In this document: one piece after another, positions 43,708 to 56,633 of the stretch
Layout: each line of letters opens with the position of its first letter
Numbering within the stretch: position 1 is the first letter of the stretch
Assembly: GCA_037013495.1 (NCBI GenBank)
Contig: CM072805.1
Coordinates: 16,278,601 to 16,342,600 of the forward strand
Length of the DNA stretch: 64,000 nt
From: Hippophae tibetana
Lineage: Eukaryota > Streptophyta > Magnoliopsida > Rosales > Elaeagnaceae
Direction: 5' to 3'
The notes under the pieces: generated by a model
Database searches by the model: none
The model's input: only the letters and a program-made list of their open reading frames with translations
Told to the model about the DNA's origin: nothing
Translations under genes and position numbers: made by a program

Positions 43708-44162
43708 TGTGGATAAAATTTGATCAATTACGTAGCCAATTTCTGGCTACATAAGGGATATGTAATTTTACCTATAAATAAGTAATATTTTTTCCTTAGT
43801 AAAACATACCAAAAGAAGATAAGCAAAACAAAGCTAAAGGAACAATTTCTTTTGATGAAAAATAGTATTGTGTGTGAGAGAGTGAGAGAGAATATTTTAG
43901 AAAAATATTTGGGATATTTTTCAAAATGAGGAGTGACAAAATAGTGAGTTTGGGAAACACTTGTATGTTACTATTTTGAGTTTATCTCAATTTGTTGTAT
44001 TTCCTCTTATTTTATACCCATTAATTTTATTAGTGAAATAAATATTTTTCAGAGTTTGTCCCATGAACGTAGCCCAAATTTAAGGGTAAACCATGTTAAA
44101 TTTCTAGTGTCGTTATTTTACTCTGTTGAATTTATTTTATTTATACCCGCTATACCCCAACA
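43708..44162 (+). repeat. Probable 5' LTR of the copia fossil
   Basis: This starts TGTGGATAAAATTTGATC and ends ACCCCAACA. It has TATAAATA at about 43782. It is followed by ACTAATATAGAGCT, an eroded form of the tRNA-Met primer site (ACTGGTATCAGAGCT). With no second LTR to compare, the start is uncertain. Confidence 0.5.
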
Positions 44163-44309
44163 ACTAATATAGAGCTGACCTACTAAAAATTCTTAGTATG
44201 CTCTATGGTTGTAGTATAAATTGATCTGCCACATCAAAAAATATTTTATTAGGTCCATGACGTATTTATTTAAAGAAAAAGAAACCTAGCAAAAAAAAAA
44301 TATCAAGCC

Positions 44310-45075
44310 AGAAGGTAGATATTGAAAAATTTAATGGCAATAATAATTTCTCTTTACGGTAAAAGAGGATGAAGGATATTTTCATTCAATAGAAGGTACA
44401 TAAGGCATTGTTGGGGAAATAAAAAAAGGCAGCAATCGTCATCGAGCAACAATGGGATTAGATAGATGAGATTGCAGTCAGTATAGTCCATCTAAATCTC
44501 TCAGGAAATGTCTTGTAAAATATTGAATCAAAAAATTACAAGACTATAAAAGAAAGATGGGAGACTCTAGTACATGTCAAAGAACCTTGCCAATAAATTT
44601 TATTTGTGGAAAGAGCTATAACATATGAGGAAGGAAGATATTGTAAGCATAATGCAACATATTAGCAATTTCAACAACAAGCTTTCTCACTTAACAAGAT
44701 TCAATGTGAGTTTCAGCGATGAAGAGAAAGCTGTGATGTTGATGGCAACACTACCCTCATCATATAATGATCTCACAATAACTCTGACTTATGCGAAAGA
44801 CAAGATGGAGTTTGAAGTTGTTGTAGAAGCCCTGTGCTCATAAACAGAATAAGGAGAGAGATTCAGAAGTACAAGCCTTTATCACAAGGTCTAGAGGAAG
44901 GGTTACATCAAGAAATTTTATAGGGAATAGAAAACCCAGAGGTAAGAGTAGAGTAAAATAAAATAAAATATGTCAATTTTGAATGCCATCACTATAAGAG
45001 GAAGGGTTACATCAAGAAATTTTATAGGGTGTTTAAGAAGGAATGAGAAACGAACAAAGGAAAAGCAATGAAGAA
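44310..45075 (+). pseudogene. Copia gag remnant
   Basis: Broken frames read IEKFNGNNNFSL at the start, then HISNFNNKLSHL, FSDEEKAVMLMATLPSSYNDL (open at 44625-44843) and a ruined zinc knuckle, CHHYKRKGYIKKFYR. These are the landmarks of copia gag proteins. The stretch AAGGGTTACATCAAGAAATT occurs twice (near 44905 and 45003), a local duplication. Confidence 0.8.
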
Positions 45076-45114
45076 AGAAAATAGTAGTGATGATGAGAAA
45101 AAAATACCATAGAC

Positions 45115-46460
45115 GAGTTCAATATTGTTTATGATGAATATTTTTTCAATCTTGCATCACACGAGACCAGTTAAGTGATTGGTAATGGTGCTACAATTCA
45201 CGCTACATCGAATAGAGAATTTTTCTCATCATACACACTTGAAAGTTTTGGTGTTATTAGAATGGGAAATGAAGGCCTATCAAAAGTTGTTGGCAGAAGA
45301 GATTTTTGCTTGGAAATAGAGAATAAAGCTAGACTATTTCTGAAGGATTTCAGACAAATTCCAAATATGCGCTAAATTTGATCTGTGTACGCAAACTTTC
45401 AAATGAAGGATATTGCAGCTCCTTTATTTATGACAAATGGAAACTTATAAAAGGCTCCTTAGTAGTGGCTAGAGGTGAGAAGCATACAACTATGTATATA
45501 ATGCAAGTAAAGCTCTCCACCGACATAGTAAATGCCATGGACAAAAATAGTGTAGTTGAATTATGGCATAGAAAACTCAATCACATGGGTGAAAAAGGTA
45601 TAACAAGTCTAGCTAGGAAGAAGATACTACTAAGAATGGATGAAGTACATTTGGAGAAATGTGTTGATTGTCTAGCAGGAAAGCAAAACATAGTTGCTTT
45701 CAAGAGTTTCCTCCTTCTAGAATGAATAATATTTTAGTTCTGAATCATTCAGATTTGTGTGGACCAATGCCAAAGTCACTTGGTGGTGCTCAATACTTTG
45801 TGACTTTCATTGATGATCTTTCAAGGAAGACATGGGTATATCTTTTGAAGACAAAGGATTAGATGCTAGATGTCTTAAAAGAATTCCATGCCTCAATTGG
45901 GAGACAAACTGTGAAGAAGCTGAAGTGAAATCAGACAGATAATGGTGGAGAATACATAGGACCTTTTCATGCTTACTACAAAAAGCATGGTATTCAACAT
46001 CATATGACACCTCCAAAGATAGTTGGATGGCTTAGCTGAGATGATGAACATAACTTTATGGAGAGAGTTAGATGTCTACTCTCACATGCAAAGTTGCCTA
46101 AAAATTTCTTAGGTGAAGGCATACTCACAGTTGCACATGTGTTGAATCTTTCACCATGTAATCCTCTCAAGATGGATGTTCTAGATAAAGTGTGGTCATG
46201 AATGGATGCTTTCTATGATCATCTACGGGTGTTTGGCTGCAAAGAATTTGTTCATATCCCCAAGGATGAAAGATCCAAACTTGATGCCAAGATAAGATAG
46301 TATATTTTTATTGGCTATGGCCAAGATCAATTTGGCTATATATTTTATGATCCATTTGTAAAGAGACTTGTCAGGAGCTAGGATGTTGTATTTGTTGAAG
46401 ATGAGACCATTGGAGATATTGTAGAAATGAAGAGGGATGTTCCTAATTCCAATGGTGACT
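45115..46460 (+). pseudogene. Copia GAG-pre-integrase and integrase remnant
   Basis: Frames 45175-45375, 45378-45725 and 45668-45862 carry a decayed protease start (NGATIHATSNREFF), then WHRKLNHMGEKGI (the zinc-binding pre-integrase block), CVDCLAGKQ, and the integrase core with HSDLCGPMPKSLGGAQYFVTFIDD and DNGGEY. Further broken reading gives VFGCKEFVHIP. Stops in every part rule out function. Confidence 0.88.
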
Positions 46461-46468
46461 GATCAGAT

Positions 46469-47960
46469 TTGGAATTAATTCCTCCAACATCAGTGCTAAG
46501 ACAAGTTGGAGATGAAGTCCAAGTTTATCCACATGATGAAGATGATGCTTCCATAGAAGTTTGTTTTGAAGAAGAGGGAGATGATGACGTTCATTATCCA
46601 ACACCAATACATGTGGCTTCTCCTATTCCACTGAGAAGATGTGATAGACTAAGACAAACCTCTACCATATATCCTTTAAATGAGTGTGTAACTTTCACTG
46701 ATAGGGGAGAACCTTAGAGTTATGAAGAAGCCATGGGTGATGAATCCAAAAAAAAAAATGGATTGAAGCCATGCAAGATGAGATTAAGTCCTTATAAGAG
46801 AATAAAAATTTTGAGTAGATAAAGTTGCCCAAAAGAAGAGGACTTTAAAAAATTAATGGGTGTTTAGGGTGAAACATGAAGAACACAGTTCCATTCCATG
46901 ATACAAAGCCATATTGGTTGTCAAGGGATTCAACCAAAGAAGAGGAGTTGACTTTGACGAGATCTTTTCACCAGTTGTGAAAATGACATCCATCTATACT
47001 GTGCTGGGGTTATCAACAAGTCTTGACCGAAAGGTTAAGAAAATGGATGTCAAAATTGACTTCTTACATGGTAACTTAGAAGAATAGATATAGATGGAGC
47101 ATCTATAGGGTTTCAAGAAAAAGGGAAAGAGGATTATGTTTGAAAATTGAAGAAAAGCTTCTACGTCTTAAAATAGGCACCGAGACAATGGTACAAGAAG
47201 TTTAAGTCTGTTATGGGGGAGCAAGGCTACAAAAAGACTAGTTCAGATGATTATGGTTTTGTGCAGAAATTATCTGATGATGATTTCATTATTCTTTTGC
47301 TCTATATTGATGGTATGTTGATTGTTGGCCGAAATATTTCCATAATCAATAACTTGAAAAAGTAGTTGAGTAAGTCTTTTTCCATGAAAGAATTGAGGCC
47401 AACAAAGCAAATTATTAGTATGAGTATTATTAGAGACAGAGGTGCCATGAAATTATGGTTGTCATTGGAGAAGTACATTGAGAAAGTACTTCAGAGATTT
47501 CATATGGACAAGTTTAAAGCTATTAGTTGTTCTTTTGATAATCACTTTAATTAAGTTCTAAGTAGAGCCCTTCTACAGACAGAGAGAAGGAGAAGATGGA
47601 AAAGGTTACATATGCTTTAGCAATTGGAAGTATAATGTATGCCATTATTTGTACACAGTTAGATATCGCTCATACCGTTAGAGTTGTGAGTAGATTCCTT
47701 TTAAATCTTGGAAAGGAACATTATGCTACAATGAAATGGATTTTCAGGTATCTTTCAGGTTCTTCCAAAATATACTTATGTTTTGGAAATGACAAACCTG
47801 TGTTAGTTGGATACACAGATATAGATATGGTTAGCAATGTAGATTCTAGAAAATCGCCTTCAGGTTACCTGATTACATTTGCAAGGAGAGCTATGTAATG
47901 GTAGTCAAATTTATAAAAAAATTGTTGCACTGTTCACTACAAAAGAAGAGTTTATAACAG
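46469..47960 (+). pseudogene. Copia reverse transcriptase and RNase H remnant
   Basis: An acidic spacer (46469-46717) leads to broken polymerase segments. Recognisable are AMQDEI, APRQWYKKF, LLYIDGMLIVG (the YVDDM motif with the second Asp replaced by Gly) and a LSKSFSMKEL block, then TYALAIGSIMYA and VGYTDIDMVSNVDSRKSPSGY from RNase H. The sequence breaks off at about 47960. Confidence 0.85.
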
Positions 47961-48290
47961 CTTAGACATTCCAACTTGGACATTTTATGGTCGTGTCACT
48001 ACTCATCCTCATGTGAAATTCAATATGAGCACTTCTTCCTCTTATCCTCCATGTAATACTTCTCAGAGTTAAGGACCTAGATTTTCTAACTCTATTGTTC
48101 TTGTTTGTTATCTGTGTGACATTATTGGCCACCTTGCTAGGCAATGTCCAAGATATATGAGATGTACTACTCAGACTTCTCCACATCGATCACCCTCATC
48201 TCTAATGATAGGATGTACCTATTATGGCTTATCTAACCATCTACAACCATGTTGCGTTATGCACCTAAGACATAGCGTGAAAATAAATAA
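47961..48290 (+). pseudogene. Fragment of a second copia-type gag with intact zinc knuckle
   Basis: At the truncation point a different gag begins: GPRFSNSIVLV followed by CYLCDIIGHLARQC (48106-48147), a C-x2-C-x4-H-x4-C knuckle. It is in plus orientation but does not continue the upstream element, so two copia fragments are joined here. Confidence 0.7.
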
Positions 48291-50754
48291 TTCTTCTTCT
48301 AAAAATCCACCCAGTAGTATATATGGGTAGCTCGATAGGATTTTCAAGAAATAATAAACAAAATAAATCTAGAGTACCCTATATTCCTTATACTTACTTG
48401 ACACAAAAAATATTTTCTAAATGAATTACCCCTTACAAATACTTTAAATGGAAGGATGTTGTTTGATCTCTTATATTTTTAGTCTTTCTTTGTGTCTCTT
48501 CTGTTGTTTGACTAATTTTTTTATCTCTTTTGATGACTTTATGTATAAACATATATATTTTTTGTTGTATTAGCACTCACTTTTTATCCCTACTCTTTCT
48601 AACTGGGATAGCTTTGCAAGTCTCTTTGTCTAGCTATCATACTTTTTAAATGAACTTTTTGATGTGACCACTGTTGTTTTATGGTTAACATACTTTTGAC
48701 TTAAATGGAAATGTGGTTGTTTTGACATGTGTATTCCCTGAGAGTATGTATGACTAAATTTTTATGTTGAATTTAAAAATAATTTTTTCCCTATACACAT
48801 GCAATAACGTTGTGAATTTGCATGGTTATTTTGAGAAGACTGTTTGGATTTCTTCCTTTGATGATTTGTATGTTGCTAATAGCTCTAGAATCAACTTTAG
48901 TGTCTCTTGAGGAAAAATCCTAGGTACTACTTGAATGGAAAGTGGATTTAGACCATCTTTGAAACATTTGATCTTTTCTTACCACCAATGTTGTCTTTTC
49001 CTTAGTCTCCCCAATGATCCTATGTTTGGGAAAAAGATCCTATGTTTGGGAATATAAGTGTATGAAAATTAAAAAGTAAAAGATAAAGAACCTAGTTTAA
49101 AGGTTTTGTACTTATGGTTGTGAGCTCACTACTTAAAGTGTTTGATCATTTAAAGGTTTCCTTAAGCTTTTAAATATATCTTCTCATCTACCCAAACTTT
49201 AGCCTATCATTTCAAGCTTTGAAAGACCTTTTGATTTCTTCTTAGTTGGCACTTACATTAGTAGAGAGAGGCTAAAAGTAAATTTTGGTTTACTTTAGTC
49301 TATATTTCTATTTTCTTGGTTTGCATAAGCATATCTTGATGTCATATAGAGTAAACAAGTTTAGCATAACACACACATTGTATATCTTCAAAAATTTAAT
49401 CATACTATTAAATGAATGCATCATGGATTGATTGTCATGTGGATATTTACATTGAATGTGTTGGGTTTTTTTGTAAACTGCGTGGTCCCGTTTTACCCTA
49501 CCTTTCCATATGCTGCCATCACCTCGCCAAACAATCTAGCAAAAGGGTTGGAGAGGTATGCAATGAGGTACCCCCTTTTTCTATATATAAAATCCCTTGG
49601 TGCCTAGAGTTGGATAAAAAAACCTAATAACCATACCGAATTGGAAAACTAGATTGTATCGAAAAATCTAATTTGGTATGATACATGATTCAATTTGCTC
49701 CAATTTATAAAAAGTTTAAATTGTTGAAACCGTGCCGGAACATTTACACTCTTACATAGGAAATCTTATAATTTAAGAATATAATGGTATGTACCTTAGT
49801 GGCTAAACCTAAGTAGAATGTTGTTTAGTTTTTCTCTTCCAAGGTTTGAAACTTGGAAAGCATTATTTTTATTGTTTTATAAGAATAAACAAATAATAAA
49901 CATAATATTAATCAAGCCAACACTTGACGTTGGATCAAACTATTTGAAGATTCTTGTATGTAGGAACAATTACATGTAGGTCAATTGTTCTTCCAACTCA
50001 AAAAAGTAATAGAGACCTAGATGAGGGGTGGAAATGCTAACCCGTGGAATATTTTCGCAAGCTTTATATCAATTCAACCAAGCAAGCCTTACATCATGAA
50101 ATAAGAAATTAGTACAGATGAAGTAATAAACAACATGCTCAATTGAACACTTAATAAAAACAACAAGTAGTAAGGAAGAACTAACTATGGTAAACATAAT
50201 AGTGATGGTGTGCCTCATAGGCTCCTGTCCAGACTAGCAATAAACATATGCATGGCAAGCCACTAATAGAAAGTGAATTATGAATTCATACTAAACAAAA
50301 AAGGATTTCGAATCACTTCAAGTCTTCATATGTGAGAACATATTCGATAAATGACAATTGTACTCTTAAAGCATGTGATCAATCTAAACATAGTAAACCA
50401 ATTAAAGATTTCGACACATGGAATATAAATAGGGTAAGGAGATACAAACTCTTTGAATACTCACATCAAAATCATATGCACATAATAAACATAAGTAACA
50501 TAAATTAAATAGGGAATATATAGATTAGTTTACTATAGCATAAGGAATGATCGGAAAGATATAGGCATACAACATAAAAAGGAAAGAAAGCATGCGATAA
50601 CATATAAGAGTACGCTTTCTCATCAGAGTATATATCTAGTATGTTGGATCATACAAGATGGACACTCAAATTAGACTAACACATAATTTGATCATACACA
50701 ACATCCAATAGATAACACATAACTGATAGTTATAGCATGAATGTTTCATAAAAT
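48291..50754. other. No gene recognised; probable retroelement-derived spacer
   Basis: Low-coding AT-rich DNA. The stretch near 49190-49260 (TTTCAAGC.TTGAAAGACC) resembles text common in non-coding parts of plant gypsy elements, but this is weak. A short duplication, GATCCTATGTTTGGGAA, occurs at 49017 and 49037. Confidence 0.35.
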
Positions 50755-51381
50755 TAGAATGTTAATGATCATGTAATTGTCTAATGAGCAAGATAATATA
50801 CTCAAATTTCGTTACAAGAATACACACACACATTTATGAAAGATAGAAAAGTTGCACATCTAGAATTAATAGGGAAAAGTAACACATCTAGATATGGGTT
50901 CGAACCTTGTCATTATACATGTGTAAAGGAGAAATAACAATTTTTATACAAGAAACAAAAAGTAAAAAATTAAAAAAGTATAAAAAGTATAAAAAGTATA
51001 AAAAATAAGGGAAAATTGATATTGTTTTTATATTTAAAAGTTTTAAGTATGTTATAATTTTGTTTTCAAAGTATTTGTTTTCATATTCTCATTAAACATA
51101 GGGGTGTACGAACTTGGGTTGGTTCGATTTTGAACTAAAATTAAAAAATAAAAATAGAACCAAACCAATTAAATGTATAAAACATATCCGAGCCGAACCA
51201 AAAAAATTGGGCTTGTTTGGGTTGGTTGTATTCAATTTAAAATTTTTTATTTTTGTCTCTAGATTATGAATATAATTTTTTGTTTCTTAAAAATAAATTT
51301 GATATGCAACTTTATGCCTATATATATATATGTATATATGTATGTATGTACATATATATATATATATATATAAATACATAA

Positions 51382-51413
<32 letters not shown>

Positions 51414-51429
51414 CATAGATATACATACA

Positions 51430-51465
<36 letters not shown>

Positions 51466-51567
51466 TACACACATACATAGATACATAGATATACATACAT
51501 ACATACATATATATATATATACACATACATAGATACATAGATATACATACATACATACATACATACA

Positions 51568-51625
<58 letters not shown>

Positions 51626-51689
51626 TGTATGTATGTATGTATGTATGTATGTATGTATGTATGTATGTATGTATGTATGTATATCTATG

Positions 51690-51747
<58 letters not shown>

Positions 51748-51778
51748 GTATGTACATATATATATATATAAATACATA

Positions 51779-51815
<37 letters not shown>

Positions 51816-52021
51816 CATAGATATACATACATACATACATACATACATACATACATACATACATACATACATACATACATGTATGTATGTATGTATGTAT
51901 GTATGTATGTATGTATGTATGTATGTATGTATGTATGTATGTATGTATGTATGTATGTATGTATGTATGTATGTATGTATGTATGTATGTATGTATGTAT
52001 ATCTATGTATCTATGTATGTG

Positions 52022-52052
<31 letters not shown>

Positions 52053-52260
52053 ATCTATGTATCTATGTATGTGTGTATATATATATGTATGTATGTATGT
52101 GATTTGGTTCGATGTTGATTGGTTTTTGAAATTTGAAAACCGAACCAACCTATACTTGATTGGTTATCTAAAATTTAAAACAAAACCAACCCAATATAAT
52201 ATGCCTCACTCATAATTGATATTTTGTTTAAATTTAATGTGAATATTAATAGAAGTTAAT
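50755..52260. repeat. Dispersed repeat, copy 2, with expanded microsatellite
   Basis: Direct-orientation homologue of 24745-25735. Both copies contain AACTTTATGCCTATATAT immediately before the TA tract. In copy 2 the tract has grown to about 790 bp (51316-52101). The unit GGTTGGTTCGATTTTGAAC at about 51117 and its partial inverse near 52130 (AAACCGAACCAACC) frame the expansion. Confidence 0.75.
51316..52101. repeat. Compound (TA)n / (CATA)n / (TATG)n microsatellite with palindromes
   Basis: Blocks of TA alternate with ATAC and GTAT tetranucleotide arrays. Twice an ATAC array is followed directly by a GTAT array (junctions near 51597 and 51880), giving perfect inverted repeats of about 50-60 bp per arm. 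All long open frames across this block are Met-Tyr-Val-Cys repeat artefacts. Confidence 0.95.
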
Positions 52261-52560
52261 TAGAAGCATTAAACTCAGAATAAATTAGACAAACCTTAAG
52301 AAAAATAATTTAAATTAACATAGAAAATCAAACATAGTTTGCAATTAAATTACTTCTTTTTCCTAGAATAAAGATAAATTAATTAATGCTAAAAATTAAA
52401 TTTAACATAAATGAATTCACCATAATTTTTTGAGAAAAATCGAAAGAAAATTAACTTGCAAAAAGAATATGTTTTCTCCTATCTACGTCACTGTTATTTT
52501 TGTTTTCTCGTTTTTTTTTTGTTTTCTCTATTGTGGTGCTCCCCCATTGTTCCCTTTTCC

Positions 52561-52606
<46 letters not shown>

Positions 52607-53190
52607 TGTGATTTCCTTATGAATGTATACATATCTCTCCAAGTCCTACTTTATGATTTTGTTTATATATATATATCACTTTTTAACTTTAACTTTAGTC
52701 TAATTTTATTTATTTTTTATTGAATTTATATTTCTTTATTTTATTTAAATTTTATTGCATATTTGAAGATAATGAAGATCTAAATTTTTTGAAACATATC
52801 ATCTAAAAACTCTCAAATTTAAATTTGACTTATATCGAAACTCCAGTATTAACTACATGGAATAGCCAAAGGGGGTAACTTGATGATCAACTAGCACTAG
52901 AGCTGGTAACACAAATACTCCATAAGCATATGCATCCACCTTCCTAACATATCCATCAAGGTAAAAAGGTACTAGCCTTAACAAACTAATGAAATCCTAG
53001 CAAAAGAAACCACCTACAAACAATAACATTCAAACCATATAGATAGTAACCAACATCATCCCAATACAACCAATATTGCATACACACAAAACTAACCCTA
53101 AACACACCAAAATGTTTTCCCAACATGAAAAAACCATACCCACCATATAAATAACCTCCTAACCTAATCCTTGATTAAGCATAGAATCCA
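52261..53190. other. AT-rich spacer with CT and TA microsatellites
   Basis: No gene recognised. It has a (CT)n tract at about 52559-52576 followed by (TA)n to 52604. Confidence 0.5.
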
Positions 53191-53199
53191 TCTTGGAAC

Positions 53200-54320
53200 C
53201 AATAGATTGAGTAGCCTCACAATCAGCGTCTATCGAAGTCACACCAACCTTGCCACCAACATGCACATTGCTCATAAATGATATATCTTTAAGCTCATTT
53301 CTAATTGTTTACCCTTGATTATCCACTATCTTCTCTATAATTACTTCTCCAACAATGTTCTTCCTCATAAACCTCCCAACACTTTTTTCCTTACAAACCA
53401 CATAAGTCTTATACCAAATGTAACACCCTTAAAATTGCTAGTAACCACCTCAAAAGCTTCTTATTGGCAATATGATCGGAAATGAAGACACATAAGGAGC
53501 CATCAACAATGAAGACACCTCCCTGATTCACTGAAATAGCAACATATTTAGTTAACCTCTTCCTTTCTTCTTTCACATGTGAGGGAACTAGCATATTCAT
53601 CTCTAATATGACCCATTCACAAAATAATACAAGCATTTTTCCAAAAACCAATGCACTAGCTTTGAACTAACTCACAATACCTTGTCTTACGAGTAATCAA
53701 GTTGTGACAATATTAAAAACGAAGCAAACACTCATATGTCACCTCTACATAAATCTTATTCCTAGGAAAAAAATTCATATAGTAGGCATTATATAAGAGT
53801 TAAGAATAAAGAGAACTCTCACCCTAATTAAATGCATGGTTCCAATTCTCCCTATAATTTAAGTAAAAATAGTCTTTTACTCTAATCTGTAGCCATATCT
53901 TGGATTTGAATCCACACTAGAAAAGTATCAAACACAAATAAAGAGGGAGATGTGCTTAGAATAACATGTATATTAGTTAGTAATTTGTTGTCAAAATTCC
54001 ATGGCACTTTTCTTATAGAAAAAACTCCAATTCCTCTGGCTCTTCAAAGTAGAAAATGAATGTTGAGTGATCCAAAACTATGATTTCATGAGCATCATTC
54101 TTTTTCTAGGTCTTGTACATTACATGAAGAAGAATTTTAGGATTCATATTTTTACAAAAGACAACCTTTGTAGCAAGAACCAAGTTTAGTAAATTTTTTA
54201 TCTTGCTCCATCAGATCCTTAATCTCATGCGTAACATCAAGAACCTCAAACTTATCACTAATTCCATCCATTCTCACAAGGAAATGACTCTCACAAATTG
54301 GGAAATAAATTGTAAAACTA
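53200..54320 (-). pseudogene. LINE-like ORF1 remnant (DUF4283 type), low confidence
   Basis: Broken minus-strand reading gives FIFYFEEPEELEFFL, EKCHGILTTN and FLVWIQIQDMATD, reminiscent of the DUF4283 domain of plant LINE ORF1-type proteins. Further on, RLTKYVAISVNQGGVFIVDGS (53651-53409) resembles its zinc-knuckle-preceding strand, and LNQGLG near 53170 recalls the start of a LINE endonuclease. Stops are frequent. Confidence 0.4.
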
Positions 54321-54437
54321 GGGCTAGAGAATAATGTGGAACTATAATTACAAGCTAATTACAATCACAAAGATCAAAAGCAATAATTGAGAAATACCAA
54401 TCCGAATTTGGATCACGTAGTAAGGCACAACATACTA

Positions 54438-56073
54438 TGAATGAATGAATCAAAAGATCGGCATTGCAAATACCAATCTTATGAAAATACCCTTTGTGTT
54501 TTTATTATTTGTAAAACTCTCGCAAGTACACGAATCATTTTATAGAAAATGGTAAGTATACTCTTAAGGTCGATCTAAGGAAGAAATATATGTGGTTTTT
54601 AATTTATTATTCAAAATCTTAAAAACAAAATTAAATCCTAAACATCATGTCACGATATTTTGATTTGTTTGTTTACTAATCTAATAACATAAAAAATAAA
54701 CATAAACATAGATATAGATTCAATAAATAATAATACAAATTTTATCATTCATAATAGTAGAGTATTTAAGGATGTAATAATTAAGTTAATTATGCTTGCT
54801 CGTATTATTTAAGTTATTAAAGATATAAATTAATATTTGTTGATTTTTTATTTTTTGTATGAAAGTGTCCTTAAGTGGGCCCAAATTCCTTTATTTAATA
54901 TTAACTAACTAATATTCTTAGGTGGTACCTATTAATTAATTAAATATTAAATTTTAGTTGTATTTCTAAGAAAATAGCAAACCATTTAATCACAACTTTA
55001 ATCAGAGCCAAATAATTAGACTTTATTCAAGGTGTCCAAATTAGATCTAAGAATTTAATTTTTCAAGTATTAACTTTCAAGTTTTAAAACTAATATTGAA
55101 AATATATCGTCAATACATTTTCCAATAATAATTCTTATAAAAAAAATTTTAAAATAGAGTTTCACTCTAACTACCAGAAGATTATACCAACAAATAAAAG
55201 AGCACTACTCTAAATTAGACTAGATAATTAAACCTTAAAATCTAATTTTCAGATTTAAGTTTGTAATAAAAAATAATTTATTTCTCTCTAACATTCTTAA
55301 ATAAAATCTTGAATATATAAAAACAAAATCAATTTATTTTATGGAAATGTTTTAACCATTTAATATTTTACAAGCATAACAACGTTATAATTATATCATA
55401 TTTACAAACAGTCAGCCATGTTAAATTTAAACACAAATTAAATATAACATATATGAATAAAACATAAAATGATACTGTAAATAATCCATTAAAATAATAC
55501 CTTTAAAGAATCCTTATAACAGTTTGATGTTAATTCTGTTACTGGAAAAACCTCTAAACGGATTTGCATATCTGCTTATTGAATCAAAACTAAAAATTTA
55601 TAAAAACATAACTAGTCCCTCTCAAAAAGAGAAGAACTTTAAAAATAAAAACTAAAAAAATAAAACTTTCTAGAGAGAAAAAGAGCATAGAAAATTGTGT
55701 GTTTTGGAATGGGGAAGAGTGTCATTTTATAGATGAGGAAAAGGCCAAAAAATGGGAGAAAATATTTCAAAATTAGAATTTGGACGCGTTTAGATAGGTT
55801 GGCATACATATGGGGCGCAAAAATCTCGATAGACGAGCTGTTGGCACGGAAGATGGGTGGTTGGCGCACGTGGGACACATCGAGGAGTGTGCAGGCGCGC
55901 GCGCGACACAACACAGGCTAGGGCGATGCTATGCACGATACTTGACACATATCGAATGGTATGGGCTCTAGTACGCAAAGGAATCAGTGTGATGACGGCT
56001 ATGCACGCGGACTCGATAGGGATGGCCATGCTGCGCTCGGTTGGGCGGCTTAGTGCTTTTTAAGCACTTATCA
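54438..56073 (-). repeat. Third copy of the 33796-39321 LTR family (solo LTR)
   Basis: On the minus strand it starts TGATAAGTGCTTAAAAAGCA at 56073 and ends near 54438 with ATTCATTCATTCA. It shares with 37548-39321 the block AGTATACTC.(A/T)AAGGTCGATCTAAGGAAG and the CAAGGTGTCCAAATTA region. A target duplication is not evident, and no internal element sequence adjoins it. Confidence 0.7.
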
Positions 56074-56630
56074 CGTACCTCTGGAGATATAATTTTATTA
56101 AGAGACCATTGTTGATGCAACAAAAAAAATCATTGGCTTAAAAATAAATGTATAAAAACTGAAAATGTCACTTTCAAAGTAGAAGAGGCATTATATAGCA
56201 ATCATCCCAATATCTTCGTCAGTTTGCATAATCTTCTTGATTTGAGCCTATATAACAAAAGAGAATAAAATACAACATTTATTAAAATGGTATAGAACAC
56301 TGAATCATTTAAGATAACAAAAAATAAAATAAACTTTTGAAATAGGTTTAGTGGATATATCTTCTGGTTAGGCTTTAGAAATCATATAAAAGATCATATC
56401 ATTTCCATAATAACCTTAGTATTATTTGTTGAAAGAAGAGAATTATATGATACATGGAACATCATTATATATAATATTAAATTAATTTTTAAGGGGGATA
56501 GCTTTAAAATTCAATAACGCAGTAATGATATAAGCAAGTTGATGAGTAATTAATGATGAATCTATCATTAAAAATACAACAAAAGTTATCCTTAGATGTT
56601 AGAAATAATTTATCATGTTAGATGAAAATG
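56074..56630. other. AT-rich spacer, nothing recognised
   Basis: No gene or repeat recognised. Confidence 0.4.
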
Positions 56631-56633
56631 TCA

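Larger units (their letters stand above)
43708..47960 (+). mobile_element. Ty1/copia retrotransposon fossil, 3'-truncated
   Basis: A probable 5' LTR is followed by gag, integrase and reverse transcriptase/RNase H in copia order on the plus strand, all full of stops. The element ends at about 47960 inside RNase H (KEEFITA, then unrelated gag sequence), so the 3' LTR is missing. Confidence 0.85.

Noticed and set aside
51259..52215. Many long open frames over the TATG/CATA arrays.
   Set aside because: They encode only Met-Tyr-Val-Cys and Ile-Tyr repeats and follow from the absence of stops in the tetranucleotide repeats.
55639..56063. Overlapping Arg-rich frames near the end of the third LTR copy.
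   Set aside because: They lie in the GC-rich part of a solo LTR; the related LTRs at 34050 and 38900 do not keep the frames.
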